The notes under the pieces: generated by a model | Seen by the model: only the letters and a program-made list of their open reading frames with translations | Database searches by the model: none | Told to the model about the DNA's origin: nothing | Assembly (NCBI GenBank): GCA_031556065.1 | Contig: JAVBTR010000001.1 | Location: 25,416-89,415, forward strand | Length of the DNA stretch: 64,000 bases | Reading direction: 5' to 3' | From: JAVBTR01 sp031556065 | GTDB taxonomy: Bacteria > Bacillota > Clostridia > Christensenellales > Aristaeellaceae | Shown: positions 28,078 through 35,112 of the stretch, piece after piece | How the letters are laid out: every line of letters starts with the position of its first letter | How positions within the stretch are numbered: position 1 is the first letter of the stretch | Made by a program: the position numbers and the translations under genes

Positions 28078-29622
28078 TTATTTCAAATACAGATCGTAGA
28101 TCGCCTGTGCTTCTGCCATAATTTCCGTGCCGCCAGCAGCAAGCCATTCTTCCACATACGCATCAAAGGCATCCAGTTCCACATTGCCAAGGATAATATC
28201 GGTGAACACTTCTTCACCCTTAGGCAGATCGGCAGCTTTTTCGTTCCACACAGGACGCACAAAGTTGCCCATGATATTGTACTTGCCTTCGCTCATTTCG
28301 ATCAGCTCCGCACGCAGCGTCAGCGTTTCCTGATCGAACTCAATGGCATCGTGCAGCGACGGTTCGTAGCCGAACAGTTCCAAGGAGGGGAAGCGGTAAT
28401 CCGCACCTACGCCAAACTGGAATAGCTTATCTTTATCATAGCCTTCTGCGTAAACACGATCCCCATTTTCATCCTTTAAGAAGGTGGTGCCTTCCAGGCC
28501 CCAAAGCTCTGCTTCGTAATAGGAAGGATCGCCTAGAATGCCATCGAACACCTGCATGTATTTGATCAGCTTTTCTTCTTGGCCCTCCAGTTTTTTGGAG
28601 AACATCAGACCAACACCCGCCAAGGGGTTAAAATTCATAATACCCTGATCGCCATTGGGGCCGATGGGACCGCTTGTGGCTACCCAGCTGGCATCAGGCA
28701 CGATATCGGTAATATCTTGATACTTGCCGGTAAAGATGGTCAGCCAGTTCTGCCAAGTCACAGCTGTTTTGCCCGTAACCACCTTGTTCATTACCTGATC
28801 GAAGCCGTGGGTTACCCATTCAGGATCGATAACGCCTTCTTGGTACAGGTCCCGCAAAAGGGCCAGTACTTCCTTGGTCTCGGGTTCAATATTTCCATAC
28901 ACAACTTTGCCATCCTTGGCATAGAACAGATCCGGATACACGCCGTAAGCGCCAAAGAATGGGCTGAAGCCCCAGGATACGCTGTTGGTGATCCCAAGGT
29001 ATCCGTAGGTATCGTCAATGCCGTTACCATCAGGGTCTTTAAATGTGGCATCCCTCATAAACTGGATCACTTCATCCAGGGTTTCGGGCGCCTTGTCATA
29101 ACCCAGCTTATCAAGCCAATCCTTGCGCAAGGCCATGTAGCAGAAAGTGGCCAAGTCTACCTTCGCGTCGGGAATTGCATAGATTTTGCCCTCTACTTTA
29201 TATAGATTCAACGCGTTATCCCCGAAGATTTCCGGGTATTTTTCCGTCCAGGCGATATAATTGGGCATATACTTGCGAATCATGTCTTCATCCAGTTCCA
29301 GAAGCAAATCTTCTTCTACGAACTGGGTATACAGTCCCTGGCCGATAGCCTGATCCCGAATCCATTCCGGTTCAGCCCCGGACATCATAGACAGGTTCAG
29401 CCAATCCAAATAGTCTGTGGAACCTACACCGCGCACATGGATATCGAACTTAATGTTGAAATCGTCTTCGATCTTCTTTAGGTAATACCCATCGGAATGA
29501 TTCACCACTTCTTCATTGCTCGCCCAGAGCTGCAAGGTAATAGCATCTTGGGCAAGTGCCCCAAAAGGCACGCATCCAATCAACATCATTGTTACCAGTA
29601 AAAGCGAAACCAGCTTACGCAT
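28078..29622 (-). CDS. Extracellular sugar-binding protein, second operon
   Basis: 514 residues. Signal peptide of ~24 residues (MRKLVSLLLVTMMLIGC...ALAQD). LIGC could be a lipobox, making it a lipoprotein, or cleavage may occur after ALA. The mature region contains MALRKDWLDKLG and TFKDPDGNGIDDTYG, the calcium-loop-like segment common in this family. AGGGGG lies 8 bases before the ATG. First gene of the operon; it delivers the sugar to the two permeases that follow. Confidence 0.92.
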   Translation of the reverse strand: MRKLVSLLLVTMMLIGCVPFGALAQDAITLQLWASNEEVVNHSDGYYLKKIEDDFNIKFDIHVRGVGSTDYLDWLNLSMMSGAEPEWIRDQAIGQGLYTQFVEEDLLLELDEDMIRKYMPNYIAWTEKYPEIFGDNALNLYKVEGKIYAIPDAKVDLATFCYMALRKDWLDKLGYDKAPETLDEVIQFMRDATFKDPDGNGIDDTYGYLGITNSVSWGFSPFFGAYGVYPDLFYAKDGKVVYGNIEPETKEVLALLRDLYQEGVIDPEWVTHGFDQVMNKVVTGKTAVTWQNWLTIFTGKYQDITDIVPDASWVATSGPIGPNGDQGIMNFNPLAGVGLMFSKKLEGQEEKLIKYMQVFDGILGDPSYYEAELWGLEGTTFLKDENGDRVYAEGYDKDKLFQFGVGADYRFPSLELFGYEPSLHDAIEFDQETLTLRAELIEMSEGKYNIMGNFVRPVWNEKAADLPKGEEVFTDIILGNVELDAFDAYVEEWLAAGGTEIMAEAQAIYDLYLK

Positions 29623-29695
29623 TTGATAACCCCCTAGAATATTAATAATAGGATTTCACGGCGATCGTACGCATCGTCCGTGTGTTTCTGATTGC

Positions 29696-29724
29696 ATTTT
29701 AATCCGTTTGACCATAATTGTCAA
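29696..29724 (-). promoter_or_regulatory. Sigma-A promoter of the GH127 operon
   Basis: Leftward TTGACA (29724-29719), 17-base spacer, TAAAAT (29701-29696), ~75 bases before the binding-protein start. A TGATTAA half-site (29738-29732), identical to an arm of the LacI-gene operator, lies just upstream of the -35 box. Confidence 0.85.
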
Positions 29725-29806
29725 TATGTTTTTAATCATTTTTTTCATTTTGTGATAAATGTTTTTTCCTGACACATATGCTCAAAAAACGTTCGCAATT
29801 CTGTTG

Positions 29807-29835
29807 TTGCAAGATAAAACGGCTTTTGATATAAT
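29807..29835 (+). promoter_or_regulatory. Sigma-A promoter of the LacI-family gene
   Basis: TTGCAA (29807-29812), 17-base spacer, TATAAT (29830-29835), ~30 bases before the start codon. Confidence 0.85.
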
Positions 29836-29852
29836 GATTAACGTATTAATCA
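29835..29852. promoter_or_regulatory. LacI-type operator at the regulator's own promoter
   Basis: TGATTAACGTATTAATCA: two perfect 7-base arms around CGTA, beginning at the last base of the -10 box and covering the start site. The position implies autorepression. Confidence 0.75.
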
Positions 29853-29866
29853 CATTGAGGTGAACA

Positions 29867-30877
29867 ATGATTACATTATCCGACATCGCCGCCGAATTGG
29901 GTGTCTCCACCGCGACAGTTTCCAACGCTCTTAAAGGGAAGGGCCGCATTGCCCCAGACAAGCGCCTGCTTATTCAAAAAACAGCCGCCGATATGGGCTA
30001 TGTACTCAGCGGAAGCTCAGGAAATCCAGAAGACAACATTGTTATTATCACAGAACAATCCGACGTCAACTTTTGCAGTGAGATTCTGCGCGGTATTGTA
30101 AAAGAATCCCAAAAAAGCGAAAGCCTTTACCCCATATACGATCTGGGCATTCTGACACGTGGCATCAAAAGAGAAGCAGATGGGAAGACCTTGGCCCAGC
30201 CCATGCAAAAAGTGTTGGACAAGCTACCGCCCTATACGTCGGGTATCATTTATATATCCCAATACCCAAGGGATATCCATGGCCTGTTTGATGATGTTTC
30301 CATGCCGGTGCTGTTTGTCTTCGGCACCGGCGAAAAAGACCGCATCTCCATTAATTACAACGACCAGCAAGGTGCATTCCTTGCAGTAAGCCACCTGATC
30401 GCTGCTGGCCGAAAACGCATCGCCATGCTCAGCGGTCCTATCGATTCCAAATCCATGAATCACCGCTTATACGGCTACCAAAAAGCCCTTATCGAGCACA
30501 AAATGGTCTTCGATCCAACCTTGGTTTTAATCGGCGACTGGGAAATCGCCTCCGGCTATCAGCGCACACTGGAATTGCTTCAAATGGAAAACCGCCCCGA
30601 TGCCATTTTCGCGCAAAACGAAACCATTGCCCTTGGCGCCATGCGTGCGCTTTCAGCACACGGTCTCCGCGTTCCAGATGACATTGCCATCATCGGCTTT
30701 GATAACACCACCGTTGCCACAACTACCACCCCGGAGCTTAGCAGCGTATCGCCGCCTTTTTGCCAAATGGGCGAAACCGCCGTACACACCATGCGCGAGC
30801 TGCTTCGCGGCGAACATAATGGCTTAAGCAACAGCATCCTTCTTCCCTGTACCCTGATCCATCGCGAAAGCACCTGA
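29867..30877 (+). CDS. LacI-family transcriptional regulator
   Basis: 336 residues. The N-terminal helix-turn-helix and hinge helix are LSDIAAELGVSTATVSNALKG, followed by a periplasmic-binding-protein-like sensor with the usual DAIFAQNETIALGAMRAL and IGFDNTTVATTTTPELS segments. It is divergent from the GH127 operon. The operator on its own promoter and a matching half-site at the other promoter make this operon the likely target, with the released sugar as inducer (inference). Confidence 0.93.
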   Translation: MITLSDIAAELGVSTATVSNALKGKGRIAPDKRLLIQKTAADMGYVLSGSSGNPEDNIVIITEQSDVNFCSEILRGIVKESQKSESLYPIYDLGILTRGIKREADGKTLAQPMQKVLDKLPPYTSGIIYISQYPRDIHGLFDDVSMPVLFVFGTGEKDRISINYNDQQGAFLAVSHLIAAGRKRIAMLSGPIDSKSMNHRLYGYQKALIEHKMVFDPTLVLIGDWEIASGYQRTLELLQMENRPDAIFAQNETIALGAMRALSAHGLRVPDDIAIIGFDNTTVATTTTPELSSVSPPFCQMGETAVHTMRELLRGEHNGLSNSILLPCTLIHREST

Positions 30878-30890
30878 TTATCACATATTA

Positions 30891-30940
30891 AAAACAAAGC
30901 ATAAGCTCCTTGTAAGCGAGTGCAGGGAGCTTATGTTTTG
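30891..30940 (+). terminator. Intrinsic terminator of the LacI-family gene
   Basis: CATAAGCTCC (30900-30909) pairs perfectly with GGAGCTTATG (30926-30935), then TTTTG. Starts about 20 bases after the stop codon. Confidence 0.8.
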
Positions 30941-31041
30941 CTCTGCAGCCAAAAGAATTGCGACCCCTCAAAAGTATTGCGGATTTACAATCTGGTCGAT
31001 TATACATATACTTTCCACATGAACCAAGGCTGGTTAAACTG

Positions 31042-31406
31042 CCACCATTATCCTCATCATGAGGGTAGGCTCCCTTATGTCTATGGGGTTTGAAAAATCC
31101 TATTTGCTTCAAAACGATTTAAACAGCACTTGCTCCGAAACCATCGCCACCTATGTATACAAAATAAGCTTAGTAGGTTCTGCCCAACACAGCTATTCCG
31201 CGCCACCGGCTTTTTACACTCGCTGGTTAACTTGGTTTTGCTGGTAGGCTTTAACTGGCGGCTCAGGCATGGCATCAGATGTGCACCGAGCCACGTTGAT
31301 AAAATACACTTCCATCATTGTAAGTGCCTTGCCAATGATGACCCTGTACCCTTTCATTCAAAAGCATTTTAAGAAAGGCGTTATGGCCGGCACCATTAAA
31401 GGTTGA
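31042..31406 (+). pseudogene. Relic of a fused LplB/YtcP permease pair
   Basis: Broken transporter DNA. From ~31042 the frame reads TIILIMRVGSLMSMGFEK and then SETIATYVYKISLVG, the C-terminal third of an LplB permease. A frameshift near 31200 moves to a frame with SLVNLVLLVGFNW. From ~31300 a further frame gives SALPMMTLYPFIQKHF and ends in MAGTIKG at the TGA (31404-31406), the conserved tail of a YtcP permease. So the end of one permease is joined to the end of the next by deletion. The 31.0 kb region upstream shows nothing recognisable. Confidence 0.75.
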
Positions 31407-31419
31407 TTTATGCCTTTAA

Positions 31420-31527
31420 AAGGGTAAAATAGTAAAAGGAAGCTTTCAAAAAGAACTCAACGCCATAGGACTTGAAGCCTTGCATGAAAGCGACCAACGC
31501 ACTTATGACAACTACATGAGCCAGTGA
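31420..31527 (+). pseudogene. Relic of a solute-binding protein C-terminus
   Basis: Short open stretch ending in tandem stops, reading FQKELNAIGLEALHESDQR and ending in YDNYMSQ, a pattern typical of LplA-type binding-protein tails. It directly follows the permease relic, in the family's usual permease-permease-binding-protein order. The N-terminal ~480 residues are missing. Confidence 0.5.
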
Positions 31528-31571
31528 TAAAGCCTAAAGGCCTGCCAAATCATAGGAAAGAGAGGCATACC

Positions 31572-32717
31572 ATGAACAGCGGATTCTATTCAAAGGCACT
31601 CCCCGATCCTTTTTTAAGGGAGGACGGCAGCCGGATCACCTCGCCCGATCATTGGGCTTCCCAGGCTATGTATATCCGGGAATTGGCGCAGCACCATATG
31701 TACGGCCAATGGCCGGGGAAAGTAAAATCGATTAAAGGGGATATAACACGAAAAGAGGTCTGCTACGATGGCAGCCTGGTCCGCATGCGGGAATTCATCA
31801 CGCTGACCATCGATGACCAATGGACAGTCAATGTGGAAATATACCGCCCTCTCTTGCCCCACAAGGTGCCCGTTATCGTATACAATGCAAGCCGCCATTG
31901 GTTCCGTTCCCCCATTGAAAACGAAGTAACGGCAGCTGGCTATGCCATTGCCTCCTTTGACCGGGAAATGCTCGTGCCTGATTTAAGCCTGCCCCAAACC
32001 ACCCAAAGGGCAAAAAATGCCTTTTATCCCACATTCAACTGCGGTGATATTATGGCATGGGCCTGGGGCCATAGCCTGGTAGCGGATTACCTTGAAACCT
32101 GCAATTGGGTCGGTGAACTCATCTGTACCGGCCATTCGCGGGGCGGCAAAGCAGCCCTTTGCGCTGGCATAATGGACGACCGCTTTTGTATTGTGGCGCC
32201 TATTGGCTCCGGTTGTGGCGGCGCAGGCTCTGCCCGCTTCCTTGGCACCAGCGATGGCAGCCGCCAAGACCCCACCCGCTGCGAAACCATTGGCAAAATG
32301 AAATCCCTCTTCCCCAGTTGGATGGGGGGCCACTACGGCGATTATGGTACCAAAGAGGAACCCTATCCAACCGGCGACGAAGTTTGCCGCTTCCCCCTTG
32401 ACGCCCACATGCTGCGCGCTGCCTGTGCACCCAGGGCTGTGTTTAATTCGGAAGGCGATACAGATCACTGGTGCAACCTTTTTGGCACCCAGCTATGCTG
32501 GCAGGCCTCCCAAAAGGTGTTCGATTTTCTGGGTGTCCCCCAGCGAAACGGCTTTCACGTGCGTCCTGGCGGGCACGCATTCAATGAAGCCGATTGGGCA
32601 GCACTGGTGGATTTTTGCGATATGGTTTTAGGCAAAAACCCTACCATGGTTCAAAAAAAACTAAACAAGCCTTATTTTGAAATTCAGGAGGATGATTATG
32701 CCCCTTGGGCCAAATAA
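31572..32717 (+). CDS. CE15-like alpha/beta hydrolase (glucuronoyl esterase family)
   Basis: 381 residues. The nucleophile elbow GHSRGGKAAL (about residue 200) carries the Ser-Arg pair typical of carbohydrate esterase 15, followed by the oxyanion-side GSGCGGAGSARF; the catalytic His is in RPGGHAF near residue 335, and a Glu in NSEGDTDHW may be the acid. CE15 enzymes cleave esters between 4-O-methyl-glucuronate and lignin or related uronyl esters. No signal peptide, so it probably acts on an imported ester. The ATG at 31572 is preferred over an upstream ATG at 31524 because AGGAAAGAGAGG precedes it. Confidence 0.82.
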   Translation: MNSGFYSKALPDPFLREDGSRITSPDHWASQAMYIRELAQHHMYGQWPGKVKSIKGDITRKEVCYDGSLVRMREFITLTIDDQWTVNVEIYRPLLPHKVPVIVYNASRHWFRSPIENEVTAAGYAIASFDREMLVPDLSLPQTTQRAKNAFYPTFNCGDIMAWAWGHSLVADYLETCNWVGELICTGHSRGGKAALCAGIMDDRFCIVAPIGSGCGGAGSARFLGTSDGSRQDPTRCETIGKMKSLFPSWMGGHYGDYGTKEEPYPTGDEVCRFPLDAHMLRAACAPRAVFNSEGDTDHWCNLFGTQLCWQASQKVFDFLGVPQRNGFHVRPGGHAFNEADWAALVDFCDMVLGKNPTMVQKKLNKPYFEIQEDDYAPWAK

Positions 32718-32736
32718 ACCAAGTGGAATGACACAC

Positions 32737-32763
32737 AGGCGGGCACGTTTTTCGCGTGCCGTC
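32737..32763 (+). terminator. Hairpin after the esterase gene
   Basis: GGGCACG / CGTGCC stem with a T-rich loop, extended by flanking GG/CC pairs, ~20 bases after the stop. There is no T run after it, so termination is uncertain. The rest of the gap to 32950 shows no recognisable gene. Confidence 0.35.
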
Positions 32764-32949
32764 CAACCTTTCAGAAGGTATTTTCACTATGAAATCCACC
32801 AAATCCCAGCCGTTTTGGATTGCTGCGAAAACGACCATACCCTTTCCCGCAAATCCGTTATTGAGGGGCCACGGCGGTAACCTGGATGTGCAAGAAATGG
32901 GCTGTATGCTTTCTGCCAGCTATGCTCCCCTCAGTATTCAGCCAGCCTT

Positions 32950-33831
32950 TCAAACCCGATAGACGCCCTTAATCCTTGTGGTGGCACGGCCGCCAAACTG
33001 CAAGCGGCCATCCATTACCCGCAGCTGCACCGCATTGTACTCTCGGTCTGAACCGCCCTGTTCAATCATTACAGGTCGCCCGTCCCACAGCCCATTTTTT
33101 ATCATATAGCTGCCAAAGGCACTGTTGCCAGAGCCTGTGGCTGGGTCTTCCAAATAACCAAAGCGCGGAGCAAATACCCTTGTATGGGCAACAGCCTCCT
33201 TGTTCACTGTTTCCATACAATAAATAAGTATAATATCTATTTCACTTTCTTCACAAAAACGTTTCAAGCTATGTTCCAAAGGGAACAGCTCAACCTCGTG
33301 TTTAAACTGAGATATGGGGATGATCAGCGTACGCAGGCCTGCGTCAATCACATCAATCGGCTTTTCCCGGTTAATGCCGCCAATAGGCAAATCTAAGGCC
33401 TTTGCGATATCACTTTCATTCAATTGCGTACCAATGTGCTGGGCTTGAGGCGCGTCGATAAATACCGCATCATGCTGGGCGATTTCATTATAAGCGCAAA
33501 GCAGGCCCTTTTGCGCTGTGTGAAGGTGTATTTGCTTTTGCTGCATAAGGCTTGGGTTTTCCCTTATCAGTCCATAGAGGCACGCCACAGTACCATGACC
33601 GCAAAATGCCACCTGGCATTCAGAAGAATAATAGGCAAGCCAAACGCTTGATTCGTTCATCTGTTGGCAAAACACCATTTCCGATACGAAACCCTTGTGC
33701 TGCCTGGCAATCTCCTGCATCTGGGCATCGGTAAGCGCGTGCTTATCCTCCAGCCATATGCATGCCGCAGGATTACCCAATGAAGAACCGAAAGTAAAAG
33801 CATCCATTTTTCGGTATTGGTATTCTTTCAT
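32950..33831 (-). CDS. PhzF-family isomerase/epimerase-like protein
   Basis: 293 residues of the PhzF fold (two diaminopimelate-epimerase-like halves). The N-terminus YRKMDAFTFGSSLGNPAACI carries the family pattern, CGHGTVACLYGLI (about residue 75) corresponds to the active-site GHATLA region, and FGYLEDPATGSGNSAFGSYM is the C-terminal hallmark. Most members act on small metabolites and are uncharacterised. The ATG at 33831 is chosen because AAAAGGAG lies 10 bases upstream; a 37-residue upstream extension lacks a ribosome site. Confidence 0.88.
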   Translation of the reverse strand: MKEYQYRKMDAFTFGSSLGNPAACIWLEDKHALTDAQMQEIARQHKGFVSEMVFCQQMNESSVWLAYYSSECQVAFCGHGTVACLYGLIRENPSLMQQKQIHLHTAQKGLLCAYNEIAQHDAVFIDAPQAQHIGTQLNESDIAKALDLPIGGINREKPIDVIDAGLRTLIIPISQFKHEVELFPLEHSLKRFCEESEIDIILIYCMETVNKEAVAHTRVFAPRFGYLEDPATGSGNSAFGSYMIKNGLWDGRPVMIEQGGSDREYNAVQLRVMDGRLQFGGRATTRIKGVYRV

Positions 33832-33997
33832 AGGGCATCTTCTCCTTTTGCTTGAATCTATTTTCAACTCCCGCCATTTTAACATGCCGTAACCCTGATG
33901 TAAACAAGCGTAGCAGAGGCCGCCGCCCGTATCGGCTGGCATTTATGGCCTGATTGTGCTATACTCTGGCCATAAATCTATTTTAAAGAGGATAAAT

Positions 33998-34993
33998 GTG
34001 TTTAAAATGAATTTAAGCGAACGAATCATTCGCCAGCGGATGCATGGGCTGTACCTGTCCCGAAGCTGCGAGGATATCTACACCCTTTCTCATGAACTGC
34101 TGGGGCTGCATAGCTGGTTTTACCGCAACGTGCCCTTTTCCGCACTGATTCGCGGGGCGGATATAAACGGTTGGAAAACAGATTTGACTAAAACCTGGCT
34201 CTACCGAGGAACCTTGCATGCCGTGGTGTACGAGGATTTGCCGCAGTTGCTGGCCCTCCATCCTGGCGACTCCTACCTTGCGCGCTATTTTGGCCAGGAA
34301 ACGGTTGAAAGCATGGCCAGCGAGGTTCTGCGCTATATGGAGGATGGGGTCTATTCCCGCGCTGAATTCCGCCGCATTTTCGCGGCATCCTATGACGCAA
34401 ACGTGGTCGATGCTATGTTTTCACCCTGGGGCGGCATTTTTGTACATCTGGCCAGACTTGGCAAAGTCGCCTTTCGGGATATGGCCAGCCGGGATTTCGA
34501 TCTGATATCCGCGGAACCAACCCAAACCTTCGACGAGGTATTGCCTCAGCTGCTCCGCAACTATTTCACCGTGTACGGCCCAGCAACGCTGGGAGATGCG
34601 GCGTTGTTTTTCGGTCTTTGGAAAGACCAAGTTAACAAGCTGCGTAAATTACCCCTTGATGAATTTGATTGCTTTGAATTCGATGGCAGCCGCTATTACC
34701 ATTGCGGTGAGCCAGATATGGCCGATATTCCGGAAATGACTCTGCTTTCAGGCTTTGATCCATTTGTCGTATCCTATTGCGAAAGAAGCATAGTACTGCC
34801 GGCTGAATACAAAAGCAAGGTAATTTTGAAGTCTGGCATATGTAACCCTACCATCGCGTTAAACGGCCACGTAGCCGGGATTTGGAACATAAAAAACCAC
34901 GAGCCCATGGTCGAATTTTTCGCCCCTCAACCCAGCCAGCTTACATCGGCTGCACTGGACAAGGTGGATGCCATCCGGTGGCGGGTAAGGTAA
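33998..34993 (+). CDS. Winged-helix DNA-binding domain protein (AlkZ/HTH_42 type)
   Basis: About 331 residues. The N-terminus LSERIIRQRMHGLYL and the segment LTKTWLYRGTLHAVVYEDLP belong to the HTH_42 family, which includes AlkZ glycosylases that unhook DNA crosslinks. The family's QxQ catalytic motif is not seen (here ELLGLHSW), so repair activity is doubtful. GTG at 33998 (GAGG 7 bases before) or ATG at 34007 is the start; a longer reading frame from 33956 would begin before the probable -10 box TATACT (33960-33965). Confidence 0.8.
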   Translation: MFKMNLSERIIRQRMHGLYLSRSCEDIYTLSHELLGLHSWFYRNVPFSALIRGADINGWKTDLTKTWLYRGTLHAVVYEDLPQLLALHPGDSYLARYFGQETVESMASEVLRYMEDGVYSRAEFRRIFAASYDANVVDAMFSPWGGIFVHLARLGKVAFRDMASRDFDLISAEPTQTFDEVLPQLLRNYFTVYGPATLGDAALFFGLWKDQVNKLRKLPLDEFDCFEFDGSRYYHCGEPDMADIPEMTLLSGFDPFVVSYCERSIVLPAEYKSKVILKSGICNPTIALNGHVAGIWNIKNHEPMVEFFAPQPSQLTSAALDKVDAIRWRVR

Positions 34994-35034
34994 TTGGCTT
35001 GCCATTTGCCGTTTTTCGCAATGCTGCAGCCTGC

Positions 35035-35071
35035 AAAAAACCCGTTCCCGGTTGTGCCGAAAACGGGTTCC
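35035..35071 (-). terminator. Intrinsic terminator of the PBP gene
   Basis: Leftward: AACCCGTT / AACGGGTT stem (35069-35062 and 35046-35039) with extra inner pairing (TTCGG/CCGGGAA), followed by six T residues. Lies ~40 bases after the PBP stop. Confidence 0.8.
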
Positions 35072-35082
35072 TCAATTGACTG

Positions 35083-35112
35083 AGAAGAGCAGCTCATCTG
35101 CTCTTATTTTAT
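35083..35112 (+). terminator. Intrinsic terminator of the winged-helix gene
   Basis: AAGAGCAG (35085-35092) / CTGCTCTT (35098-35105), 5-base loop, then ATTTTATT. It overlaps the last codons region of the facing PBP gene. Confidence 0.7.

Noticed and set aside
32756..32962. 68-codon frame between the esterase and PhzF genes
   Set aside because: No ribosome site, no recognisable family, and it runs into the facing PhzF gene. It could be a relic but nothing supports one.
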